A stretch of 64,000 nt of DNA from JAIQFR01 sp041494445 (lineage in GTDB: Bacteria; Acidobacteriota; Polarisedimenticolia; Polarisedimenticolales; JAIQFR01), in assembly GCA_041494445.1 (NCBI GenBank), contig JBGQAU010000005.1, positions 4,920-68,919 on the forward strand, written 5' to 3'. The translations under genes were made by a program, and so were the position numbers. Position 1 is the stretch's first letter; every line of letters begins with the position of its first letter. The notes beneath the pieces were generated by a model. That model made no database searches, had not been told where the DNA came from, and saw only the letters and a program-made list of their open reading frames with translations. This document shows, one piece after another, positions 40,595-49,032 of the stretch.

Positions 40595-41770
40595 TCAGGC
40601 CGCCTTCCGCAGCGGCTCCGCCGGTCTCGCGGCGCGAAAGTCCTCGATGGCGCGCTTCAGCTGCTCCTCGTCCGCGTCCTCCGGCTTCCCGGCGGGTCGA
40701 AGCACCCGATCGGGCGACACGCCGTCCCCGTTCCAGCCCCGCCCGCCGACGCTCTCCCACAGCAGGGCGGAAACGAGGAGGCCGGACCCGTCGGGCAGCT
40801 CGAACAGCTTGGGTTCCGCGCCCAGACCGTAGGTCGGCTCCCCGTATACGGTCGCCTGCCGCCTCGATTGGAGGAGCGCCGCGAGCGCTTCCGCGCCTCC
40901 CGCCGTCCCGCCGTTGACCAGAACTCCGATACCACCGTTCCATGCGTCGCCGGCGCCGGACGCGTGCAGCGTCTCGACCGCGCGACCGCTGCGGTCCTTC
41001 AGGACGAGAAGGTCCCCGCGGGTGAACAGGCCGGCGAGGCCGACGACGTCCCTCGGGCCTCCGTCCGCGACGTACCGAAGATCGATGAGCAGCTTCTCCA
41101 CCCCGCGTTCGCGAGCGCCGTTGAGGTCGGCGGCGAGATTCTCCGGCGCGACCCTGCGAAGATCGCTCACCGTCAACACACCGACGCCGTCCCGGATCTC
41201 GACCCTATCGGGACGGTCCGTCCGCGCGGCGCGGCGCACCGTGAGCTCCTCGCGCTTGAACGCCTCGCGCGTGTGGAGAACCATCAGCCGAACCGAGGTC
41301 CCCGGCGCCCCGCGCAACAGGCGCAGGGCCTGCTCCATCGAGAGATCGCGCAGGGATCGGCCGTCGATCCGCCGGATCTGGTCGCCTCGGCCGAGCCCCG
41401 CCGCCTCGGCCGGGGAGCCGGGTGCCACCGCCGTCACCTGAAGGGCAGCGTAGGCTTTCACGACGGTGAGCCCGGGATCGGCCGTGCCGGCGCCTTTGGC
41501 CTCTTTCCAGCGGGCGACCTCCTCCGGAGAGAGGTAGGCCCCCTGCGCGTCGAGCCCTCCCATCATCCCGTCGAGGGCCCCCTTGAGCAGCCCTTCGGGA
41601 GCCACCGAATCGACGTAATTGTCGAGGACCAGGGAGAAGACCTCGGAGAAGAGAACTACCTGGCGGTACGTCCCCTCCGTCGGAGCGACCCTCCCGAGGA
41701 CGCTCCCTCCGAGCAGCGTCAGGACGACGAGCCCGGAAGCTCCCAGCAGCGCCAGACGACCCTTGGACAT
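40595..41770 (-). CDS. S41-family protein (CtpA-like) lacking catalytic Ser and Lys
   Basis: A 391-residue protein with an N-terminal membrane anchor, a PDZ domain (about 100-180; VTAVAPGSPAEAAGLGRGDQIRRIDG) and an S41 peptidase fold. In active CtpA enzymes the Ser lies in T/S-A-S-A-S-E and the Lys 25 residues later in T(F/Y)GKG. Here the segments read GGTAGGAE and TYGLG: Ser becomes Gly291 and Lys becomes Leu316, at the exact 25-residue spacing. It probably binds rather than cuts substrates. It precedes the TPR gene and follows the EnvC-like gene. Confidence 0.8.
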   Translation of the reverse strand: MSKGRLALLGASGLVVLTLLGGSVLGRVAPTEGTYRQVVLFSEVFSLVLDNYVDSVAPEGLLKGALDGMMGGLDAQGAYLSPEEVARWKEAKGAGTADPGLTVVKAYAALQVTAVAPGSPAEAAGLGRGDQIRRIDGRSLRDLSMEQALRLLRGAPGTSVRLMVLHTREAFKREELTVRRAARTDRPDRVEIRDGVGVLTVSDLRRVAPENLAADLNGARERGVEKLLIDLRYVADGGPRDVVGLAGLFTRGDLLVLKDRSGRAVETLHASGAGDAWNGGIGVLVNGGTAGGAEALAALLQSRRQATVYGEPTYGLGAEPKLFELPDGSGLLVSALLWESVGGRGWNGDGVSPDRVLRPAGKPEDADEEQLKRAIEDFRAARPAEPLRKAA

Positions 41771-41854
41771 CCGCGAGCCCTTCCCCTCTCCGCTCCCCTG
41801 TCGAACGGCCTTCTCACAACCTACACTTCGCCTCGGACCTTGGCAACCCGCGAG

Positions 41855-43027
41855 TCAGCGGCGGCGGAGCCACGCGCTCGGGTCCACCGGCTTGCCTTCC
41901 ATCCGCATCTCGAAGTAGAGGTACGGACCCCGTAGCGAGCCCGTCTCGCCGACCCGCCCCAGGACCTGGCCACGGGTCACGTCGTCCCCCGCCCCCGCCA
42001 GCAGGATGGAGGCGTGCGCGTAGATGGAGACGACGCCGTTGCCGTGGTCGACGATCACGGTGAGCCCGTAGCCGTGAAGCCAGGACGCGAAGATCACTCG
42101 GCCGTCGAAGATCGCCCGGAAGGCCTTCCCCTCGGGGGCGTCGATGTCGAGGCCCGGGTGCGGGACCACCGTGCGGAACCGCGGGTGGACCGAGTCCCCG
42201 TATCGGGCGGACACCGGCCCGTCCGCCGGCCAATCGAGGAGGCCGCGGAACTTCCGCACGTCGAGCGCGGGTCCCCTCGCGGCGCCTCCGAGCGTCTGCA
42301 CGAGCTTTCCGAGCTCGCGGGATGCCCGCTCCAGGTCGTCGATCGCCTCCTGGTGCTTTGCGCGATCCATTTGAATCGCGTCGAGGAGGCGGGAGCGTTC
42401 CGCTCGGCTCTTCTCGAGCTCCGTCGCCGCGCGCATCGCTTCCGCGCGAGCGAGATCGAGGCCGCGCTCCTCCTTGATCATCGTCTCCGCCTCCGCCCGG
42501 AGACGGTTTCCGTCGTCGTGCCAGCCCCTGAGAAGCTTCGCGTCGCGCTCGCTCAGGAAGGAGGCGTAGCGGAGCCCTTGGAGGTAGTCCCCCACGGTCC
42601 CTCCTCCGAAAAGGCGCCTCAGTTCCACGTCGGTGCCCCGTTTGTAGATCTCCCGGAGCCGTCCGGCGAGGATCCGCCCCCGCGCTTCCTGTGCCGCCTC
42701 GAGCAGCACGATCCGACGTCTTCGCTCCGCCAGGCCCGCGCGCACTTCCTCGAGTCGGAGGGAAGCCTCCTGTGCCTCGCGCGCCCGGAGGTTCAGGACG
42801 GCGCCGAGGCGGGCCACCTCGCCGAGGAGCCCCTGCTCCCGCCGGCCGAGCGTTTCCATCTCGGCGCGGAGTCGGAGAATCTCCTCCTGCATGGCGCCGC
42901 GCCGATCCGCGCGCTCGGCACCCGGCGTGCGAGACGCTCCGCCGCCGAGGGCGGCCAGGACGAGCAGCGCCCCCGCGAGTGCGCGCGCGCGCCGTGGGAC
43001 CGGCCGGTCAGAATAGAGGTCGCCCAT
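41855..43027 (-). CDS. EnvC-like murein hydrolase activator with degenerate LytM domain
   Basis: A 390-residue periplasmic protein with a signal region, long coiled coils (about residues 40-250) and a C-terminal LytM/M23 domain. The domain keeps HPGLDIDAPEG but ends RGPYLYFEMRM, with YLYFE where active enzymes have HLHFE, exactly the EnvC-type inactivation. EnvC proteins activate amidases at the division septum. The gene overlaps the upstream phosphodiesterase by 20 bases. No ftsEX gene is nearby. Confidence 0.8.
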   Translation of the reverse strand: MGDLYSDRPVPRRARALAGALLVLAALGGGASRTPGAERADRRGAMQEEILRLRAEMETLGRREQGLLGEVARLGAVLNLRAREAQEASLRLEEVRAGLAERRRRIVLLEAAQEARGRILAGRLREIYKRGTDVELRRLFGGGTVGDYLQGLRYASFLSERDAKLLRGWHDDGNRLRAEAETMIKEERGLDLARAEAMRAATELEKSRAERSRLLDAIQMDRAKHQEAIDDLERASRELGKLVQTLGGAARGPALDVRKFRGLLDWPADGPVSARYGDSVHPRFRTVVPHPGLDIDAPEGKAFRAIFDGRVIFASWLHGYGLTVIVDHGNGVVSIYAHASILLAGAGDDVTRGQVLGRVGETGSLRGPYLYFEMRMEGKPVDPSAWLRRR

Positions 43028-45242
43028 CGACCTCCGGAGGGATCGGCACCCCCAAGGCCTTGAGGATGGTCGGCATGAGGTCCACCATCCGCGGCTCCCG
43101 GGTGTTGATCTTCCGATTGCAGAAGAGAATGCCCCGTACGAGGTCGGGGTCGTTCGAGCAGTGATCGCCCGACCATGCCTTCCGGTTGTCCTCGATGAGA
43201 TCGGGCGGAACGCCCCCCAGGCTCGTCTGCCAGGAGACCCGGTAATTCAGGTTGCTCCCGGCTCTCAAGTCGGGGATCAGGTTCGGATCGAAGCCGGTGT
43301 ACATCTCCTCGCGGGTCCAGACCCGCGTCACCGGGTGCTCCCCGGTCTTCTCGTCCACGAGCGTCTCGAGCCCGCTCCGGATCTCGCGGCGCACCTTCTC
43401 GTACTCCTCGCCGGGCAGGACGACGCCGTCGCGCTCCCGACCCGCGAGGTTCACGTAGATGCTGCCGAGGCCGAGCGCGTACGCCTTGGTGCGCGACCAG
43501 TCGACGCTGGCGAAAAGATCCCGGGTATCGAACAGCTTCTCGAGGTTCGTCGTCTCGTTCTGCCCCTTGAGCGTCATGAAGCCGTTTCTCACGAGCCACG
43601 TGTTGTAGTTGACCCCTCTGCGGAACGACGAGAACCCGTGGTCCGAGCAGACGATGAAGATCGCGTCCTTCCCGGCCAGCTCCCGGGCCTTTCCGATCAT
43701 CTCGTCCATCCGTCGGTACGCCTTCAGCACCTCGGGCTCGTACCTCGCGGCCTTTTTCGGGTCGAAGAGCGGGTGCCCGGGGTCGAGGAACTGCCAAAAG
43801 AGGTGGCCGATGCGATCGGTGAAGTAGAAGATCTGGATGTAGAGATCGTCCCTGCGATCCCCGAGGAGCCCCCTCATGATCTCCTCGTCCTTGTCCACCG
43901 TGAAGTACATGTCCTGGAGGAACAGGCTCTCGTCACCGATCCCGGAAGGGAGGGACCAGGTGTCCTCGGGCCATCCGATGGTCTTGTAGAGGCCGAAGCG
44001 CTTGTACAGGTCCTCGGAGTACGAAGGAGGCCACGAGAACGCAACCGGGTGGCAGCAAGGATGGAAGTTGACCGGCGAGAGGTAAAGCTCGACCTCGGGA
44101 TCGAGCTTGAGGAGCTTGAACCGCCCGATCCCTCTGAGCGGGGCCGCGGCGTCGATCAGCCAGTTGACCGGGAAGTCGAACGTGAACCAGTCGCTCCAGT
44201 CCCCTGCGTGCAGCGTCTTCGTCTGGCCCGCGACCGTGATCGTGCAGGCGGTGTCCGTCACATCGAGCACCATCGGAACGTCGATCCTGCGGCGCACTCC
44301 GGCGTCGTCGAGCTCCTGCCGCGCGCGACGCCGGACATCGGCGCGCTCGCCGCCTTTCGCCCCCGCGGTCCTCTGGTCCACGACGTAGTCGTAGAACGGC
44401 TTGTTGTAGGGTCCGATGAGGCGGGTCTCGATCCGTCCCCGGCGCGCCGGGAGCCGGATCAGCTCGAGGCTGAACTCGTTGTCGCCGGGCCGGAAGTCGG
44501 GATTCGACGTGTAGAACGAGGGGGTCCCGACCCGGCCGCGCATGTCGGGCACCCCCAGCCCGGACAGCATGTGCCCGTCCTCGACCTTCTCCGCGGGAAA
44601 CGTCGCGGGGACCCTGATGACCTGCACCTTGAGCCCCGCGTTGGCGGCGAGCTCCCACAGGGTCCGGCCCTTACGATTGTTGATCGCCGTGGGCATCTCC
44701 GCGGGAAGAAAACGCTTCGCCACGAAGCCCACCGGGAGCCCGGCGGCGACCCCCAGCAGCAGACCGACGAGCACTCGGGTGGTCCAATTGAGCTTCGTGA
44801 AGAGGAGCACGCCGAGCGCCAGCAAGAACACGAGACCGCCGGCCAGGAGTCCGAGCACCGGCCCGTTCCGCTCCCCGAAAAGGAGCGTGCGCCGCCCCTC
44901 GCTGTTCATCGCGAAGTCCGGGAGGTAGTCCTTCGGGTTCCGCTTCAGGAAGTCGAAGATCTCCGTCTTGCCTGGGTTGGTACCCGTGGCGAAAGACGAC
45001 CAGGAGACCGGCGTCTGCGGCGGGTTCGTAGGCTGCAGCGGAGCGTAGGTCCCTTCTTCCTGGAGACGGGCGAGATTCGGGAGCGCTCCCCGCTTCACCC
45101 ATTCTTCGACGAGCCGGCTGTCGGCGCCGTCGAACCCCAAGACGACGACCTTGGAGCGCTCGGCCGCAGGCGCCCCGCCTCCGAGCGTCGCACACGCCAG
45201 CACGGCCCAGAGCCAAGGGAGCCTGGACCTTCTTCGATGCAT
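43008..45242 (-). CDS. Membrane-anchored type I phosphodiesterase / AP-superfamily hydrolase
   Basis: A 744-residue protein of the alkaline-phosphatase superfamily with a signal peptide. N-terminal metal and nucleophile region: VVVLGFDGADSRLVEEW and NPPQTPVSWSSFATG; later SDHGFSSFRRGVNYNTWL and GDHCSND supply further metal ligands. A pair of transmembrane helices (about residues 140-185, LLAGGLVFLLALGVLLF and VLVGLLLGVAAGLPVGF) interrupts the catalytic fold. Related proteins are membrane-bound hydrolases. Substrate unknown; envelope lipids or nucleotides are possible. Its stop overlaps the EnvC-like start. Confidence 0.75.
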   Translation of the reverse strand: MHRRRSRLPWLWAVLACATLGGGAPAAERSKVVVLGFDGADSRLVEEWVKRGALPNLARLQEEGTYAPLQPTNPPQTPVSWSSFATGTNPGKTEIFDFLKRNPKDYLPDFAMNSEGRRTLLFGERNGPVLGLLAGGLVFLLALGVLLFTKLNWTTRVLVGLLLGVAAGLPVGFVAKRFLPAEMPTAINNRKGRTLWELAANAGLKVQVIRVPATFPAEKVEDGHMLSGLGVPDMRGRVGTPSFYTSNPDFRPGDNEFSLELIRLPARRGRIETRLIGPYNKPFYDYVVDQRTAGAKGGERADVRRRARQELDDAGVRRRIDVPMVLDVTDTACTITVAGQTKTLHAGDWSDWFTFDFPVNWLIDAAAPLRGIGRFKLLKLDPEVELYLSPVNFHPCCHPVAFSWPPSYSEDLYKRFGLYKTIGWPEDTWSLPSGIGDESLFLQDMYFTVDKDEEIMRGLLGDRRDDLYIQIFYFTDRIGHLFWQFLDPGHPLFDPKKAARYEPEVLKAYRRMDEMIGKARELAGKDAIFIVCSDHGFSSFRRGVNYNTWLVRNGFMTLKGQNETTNLEKLFDTRDLFASVDWSRTKAYALGLGSIYVNLAGRERDGVVLPGEEYEKVRREIRSGLETLVDEKTGEHPVTRVWTREEMYTGFDPNLIPDLRAGSNLNYRVSWQTSLGGVPPDLIEDNRKAWSGDHCSNDPDLVRGILFCNRKINTREPRMVDLMPTILKALGVPIPPEVDGRPLF

Positions 45243-45383
45243 CCCACGCCTCCCGGCGCGGGTCGCTCCCGCGCCTCCCGTAAGGACGCAAGAGTAGCAT
45301 CGTTGGGCCCGTCGGTCCCCGCCGCGGGGCCGGTGTGCTAACATCCCCCGGCCGTCGTTCGGTCGGCGGCCATTCCACGGACG

Positions 45384-46727
45384 ATGACGTCGGACCTCGC
45401 ACCCGAAGCCCTACCGCACTCCGACGAGGCGGAACGATCCGTCCTGGGCGCGGTGCTCCTCGACAACCAGCAGCTCCACCGGGTACAGGAGCTGCTCCGG
45501 CCGGACTCGTTCTACGTTCCCCGCCACCGCAAGATCTTCCTCACCCTTCTCTCCCTCGCCGATGCGGGTGCGGCGCTGGACCTCGTGACGCTCCGCGCGG
45601 AGATGGAGCGCGCGGGCGATCTCGAGGCCTGCGGCGGCCCGGCCTATCTCGCCGCGCTCCTGGACGGCGTGCCGCGCTCCGGCAACGTCGAGCACTACGC
45701 CCGGATCGTGCGAGAGGCGGCCGTCCGCCGCGAGCTCGTGCGCTCCGCGCAGCAGATCCTCGAATCGGCCTTCCGGTCGGCCGCGGGCACCGACGATCTT
45801 CTCGACGAAGCGGAGAAAGCGATCTTCAGGGTCGCGGAGGACCGGCTGCGCTCCGGCTTCCTCCCGATCAGCGTGGTGGCCGAGAAGGGGTTCGCGGTCA
45901 TCGACGAGCTGACCAAGCGGCGCGAGCACATCACGGGAATCCCCACCGGCTTCGGCTACCTCGACGAGCTGACCGCCGGCCTGCAGCCCTCCGACCTGAT
46001 CATCCTCGCCGCGCGTCCCGCCATGGGGAAGACCGCGCTGGCCCTCAACATCGCCTCCCACGTCGCGATGCGGCATGGGAAGACCGTCGGGATCTTCTCG
46101 CTCGAGATGTCCCACCAGCAGCTGTTCTTCCGCCTTCTCTGCTCCGAAGCGCGGGTCGACGCGCACCGGCTCCGCACGGGCCGCGTCGACTCGGACGAGT
46201 GGCAGCGCATCATCAAGACGTTCGGAGAGCTGTCGGCATCCCCCATGTTCATCGACGATACGGCGGGCGCCGCAATCATGGAGATGAGGGCAAAGGCAAG
46301 GCGCCTGAAGCTCGAGAGGGGGCTCGACTTTCTGATCGTGGACTACCTGCAGCTGATGAGCGGGCGCGGCCGGTACGAGAGCCGCCAGCAGGAGATCTCG
46401 GACATCTCGCGCTCTCTCAAGGAGATGGCGAAGGAGCTCTCGATCCCGATCCTGGCCCTCTCGCAGCTCTCGCGTGCGCCCGAGCAGCGCAGCGGCGACA
46501 GGCGCCCCCAGCTGAGCGACCTCCGCGAGTCGGGCGCCATCGAGCAGGACGCCGACGTCGTCCTGTTCCTGTTCCGTGAGGAGCTTTACAAGAAGACCGA
46601 CCCCGAGCTGAGGGGCAAGGCGGAGCTGATCATCGGCAAGCAGCGAAACGGCCCCACCGACACCGTGGACCTCGTTTTCATCCGGGAGTTCACGCGGTTC
46701 GAAAACCCCGCCTGGCCCGAGAACTGA
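45384..46727 (+). CDS. dnaB: Replicative DNA helicase DnaB
   Basis: A 447-residue hexameric helicase. An N-terminal domain (LPHSDEAERSVLGAVLLDNQQL) is followed by the RecA-like motor with Walker A ARPAMGKT (210-217), IFSLEMS, Walker B DFLIVDYLQLM and ALSQLSRAPEQR. It unwinds DNA at the replication fork with primase. Compare the element helicase at 18.2 kb, which shares the N-domain but not the motor. No frameshift or intein is seen. Confidence 0.95.
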   Translation: MTSDLAPEALPHSDEAERSVLGAVLLDNQQLHRVQELLRPDSFYVPRHRKIFLTLLSLADAGAALDLVTLRAEMERAGDLEACGGPAYLAALLDGVPRSGNVEHYARIVREAAVRRELVRSAQQILESAFRSAAGTDDLLDEAEKAIFRVAEDRLRSGFLPISVVAEKGFAVIDELTKRREHITGIPTGFGYLDELTAGLQPSDLIILAARPAMGKTALALNIASHVAMRHGKTVGIFSLEMSHQQLFFRLLCSEARVDAHRLRTGRVDSDEWQRIIKTFGELSASPMFIDDTAGAAIMEMRAKARRLKLERGLDFLIVDYLQLMSGRGRYESRQQEISDISRSLKEMAKELSIPILALSQLSRAPEQRSGDRRPQLSDLRESGAIEQDADVVLFLFREELYKKTDPELRGKAELIIGKQRNGPTDTVDLVFIREFTRFENPAWPEN

Positions 46728-46753
46728 CAACGCGCCGCCGCGGTGCGCTCGGA

Positions 46754-46759
46754 TATAAT
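46754..46759 (+). promoter_or_regulatory. Possible -10 element TATAAT before the PIN-TRAM gene
   Basis: A perfect TATAAT lies 41 bases upstream of the PIN-TRAM start in the short gap after dnaB. No convincing -35 box stands at 17 bases, so this is a weak prediction. Confidence 0.3.
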
Positions 46760-46800
46760 CGTTGCGTCGTGAATACTTGACCTCCCTGGAGGGCCGATCG

Positions 46801-47874
46801 ATGGGCCGGTGGTTCGCCCGCGCGACGGTGATCCTCGTGGCCCTGCTCCTCGGTCTGGCGCTCAGGCCGCTCGCCTCCTTCGGCGAAGGCTGGGAGGGCC
46901 CCCTTCCGAGCCTCCTGGGAGGCCTCGCCTTCGGGGCCGCGGCGCTCGCGGCCGAGCATCTCCTGCGGGCGTGGGACATCTGGGCGGCTGCGGGCGGGGC
47001 CCTGGGACTCCTGATCGGCGGCCTCGTCGGGGTCGTCGCCGTGCGCGTCCTTCCCGAGGGAAGCGCCGGCCTCCCGACGTTTGCCCTGCGTCCGTTCGTC
47101 TACCTCGTCGCGCTCTACGCCGGTGGCGTGGGAGGCGCGCGCTTCGCGGCGTCCCTGAGGGGCGAGAACGCGGTCGCTCTGTTCGGGAGGGACCCGTCCC
47201 CCCGGCCCAACCCGAAGATCCTGGACACCTCGGTGATCATCGACGGGCGGGTCGCCGATGTCGCCGAGGCGGGGTTCCTGGACGGGGTCATGGTCATCCC
47301 CTCGTTCGTGCTGCGGGAGCTGCAGTACATCGCGGACTCCCCCGACTCGCTGCGCAGGGCTCGGGGGCGCAAGGGGCTCGAGATCCTCCAGAAGCTCAAG
47401 AAAGCGCCGTCCGCCAGGGTCGTCTTTTCCCAGGAGGAGATCCCGGAGATCCGCGAGGTCGATCTCAAGCTCATCGAGCTGGCCAAGCGGATGGATGCCA
47501 AGCTCCTGACCCACGACTTCAATCTGAACAGGGTGGCTTCGCTGCACGGGATCGAGGTGCTGAACCTGAACGATCTCGCGAATGCGGTGAAGCCCGTGGT
47601 CCACCCCGGCGAGTCGATGAAGGTCAGCATCCTGAAAGAGGGCAAGGAGGCCGGCCAAGGGGTCGCCTACCTGGACGACGGGACCATGGTCGTAGTGGAC
47701 AATGCGCGGAGCCTGATCGGGCGCACCGTGGACATCGTCGTGACCAGCGTGATCCAGACGACGGCCGGGAAGATGTTCTTCGGGAAGCTCTCCGGGGCGG
47801 ACGGACCGCCCGCTCCGCAGCCGCGGCCTCCCGGCTCCCCCACGACGCCCTCGGTCCCGAGTTCCGAGAGCTGA
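46801..47874 (+). CDS. PIN-TRAM membrane protein (YacL-like)
   Basis: A 357-residue protein: several N-terminal transmembrane helices (VILVALLLGLALRPL, GALGLLIGGLVGVVAV and another), a PIN nuclease-like domain (ILDTSVIIDGRVADV, VIPSFVLRELQYIADS, LLTHDFNLNRVA) and a C-terminal TRAM domain (GQGVAYLDDGTMVVVDNARSLIGRTVDIVVTSV). This matches YacL-type PIN/TRAM proteins. It may bind or cut RNA at the membrane. GGAGGG lies upstream of the ATG. It is the last plus-strand gene before a convergent pair. Confidence 0.85.
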   Translation: MGRWFARATVILVALLLGLALRPLASFGEGWEGPLPSLLGGLAFGAAALAAEHLLRAWDIWAAAGGALGLLIGGLVGVVAVRVLPEGSAGLPTFALRPFVYLVALYAGGVGGARFAASLRGENAVALFGRDPSPRPNPKILDTSVIIDGRVADVAEAGFLDGVMVIPSFVLRELQYIADSPDSLRRARGRKGLEILQKLKKAPSARVVFSQEEIPEIREVDLKLIELAKRMDAKLLTHDFNLNRVASLHGIEVLNLNDLANAVKPVVHPGESMKVSILKEGKEAGQGVAYLDDGTMVVVDNARSLIGRTVDIVVTSVIQTTAGKMFFGKLSGADGPPAPQPRPPGSPTTPSVPSSES

Positions 47875-47886
47875 CCCGAGATCGGC

Positions 47887-49032
47887 TCAGATCGGGTAGC
47901 CGTCCTCCCGCCGATCGAGCATCCGGATCTGCCGCTCCCACTGATACTTCAAGATCAGCAGCATCCGGAACGTCAGGTCCGCTTCCTTCCGCGCCGGGCT
48001 GCGCCAGTCCTTCTCGAGCCGCATCAGGGCCGTCCACCTGCTGCTCTCGTTGAGGAGCTTGCCGGCGAGGTTCCAGCGCCCCTCCTTGCTCTGCTGGGCG
48101 TGGATCCACTCGAGGTGCGCCATAAGCTGGGGGTACCGGTTGATCAGTCCGAGGCGGGCAAGCAGCTCGAGGTTGTGCAGGAGCTCGTCCAGACTGCCGT
48201 GCTTCTGATAGTGGTCGACCGGACGCATTCGGATGCCGTTGCCCTTGATGAACGACCCCTTCGCGGTTCGCACGAGCCCCAGATCCGGCGCGAGCCTCTG
48301 ATAGGTGTCGGACATCACGTAGTCGAAGATCTTCTTGAGCCGCATCTTCGCCAGCTCCCCTTCCAGGAGCCAGGGGGAGAACGCGAAGACCCGGGCCAGG
48401 TACAGGTCCGGCAGGAAGGGGTAATCCCGCCGCCAGGCCGCGGCGCGGATCAACGGGTGGCTCGCGCCGATCTCCTCGGCGGGGTTCTTCGAAACCGGGT
48501 CGTCCACGAAGCCCGCGGAAAGGTCGAGAAGCTCGAGGACCGCGAGCCGCGTGCGGTCCTCCTCGTATCCTCCCCGGATGAGGAGGCCGAGGGAGAGAAT
48601 CCGCAGGAACCATCGGTAGTAGCGCTCTCGACGGTCGTCCGCCTTGACCACCTTGGCGAACTCGAAGAACTTCAGGTCTTTCTTCGCGGTGAGGAACGTC
48701 CGGAGCGTGGCGGCCGCCTGCTTCACCGGCTTGGTGTCCCGCGACCAGCCGAGCTCGTAGAGCGTGGACAGGCCGTTCTCCAGGCTTCGCTGGAGCTTGC
48801 GAGGATCACCCGCGTGGACCACGCCCCCCCAGCTGCCGTCCTTACGCTGAAGGCGCTGAAGCCTGAGGGCGGGCGGGTACGCCGCCACATCCTGCTTCGC
48901 CTTCTGGACGTCGGGGTCCTCCCGACCGCGATCGAGAATCTCCGTGAGGACCCGATAGCGGATCGCAGGACACGCGTTCTCCAGCAGCCAGGCGGTCGGA
49001 TCGGCGCGCAGAGAGGATTTCCAGTCCGTCAT
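47887..49032 (-). CDS. Helical toroid-like conserved protein (381 aa)
   Basis: A 381-residue protein made mostly of helices, with motifs like DPTAWLLENACPAIRYRVL, GSWGGVVHAGDPRKLQRSL and HGSLDELLHNLELLARLG that recall alpha-alpha toroids of the terpene cyclase/prenyltransferase-like group. Proteins of this type appear as hypotheticals in Acidobacteria. Its start ATG overlaps the carA stop, so the two are co-translated, though no functional link is obvious. No catalytic motif recognised. Confidence 0.45.
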   Translation of the reverse strand: MTDWKSSLRADPTAWLLENACPAIRYRVLTEILDRGREDPDVQKAKQDVAAYPPALRLQRLQRKDGSWGGVVHAGDPRKLQRSLENGLSTLYELGWSRDTKPVKQAAATLRTFLTAKKDLKFFEFAKVVKADDRRERYYRWFLRILSLGLLIRGGYEEDRTRLAVLELLDLSAGFVDDPVSKNPAEEIGASHPLIRAAAWRRDYPFLPDLYLARVFAFSPWLLEGELAKMRLKKIFDYVMSDTYQRLAPDLGLVRTAKGSFIKGNGIRMRPVDHYQKHGSLDELLHNLELLARLGLINRYPQLMAHLEWIHAQQSKEGRWNLAGKLLNESSRWTALMRLEKDWRSPARKEADLTFRMLLILKYQWERQIRMLDRREDGYPI

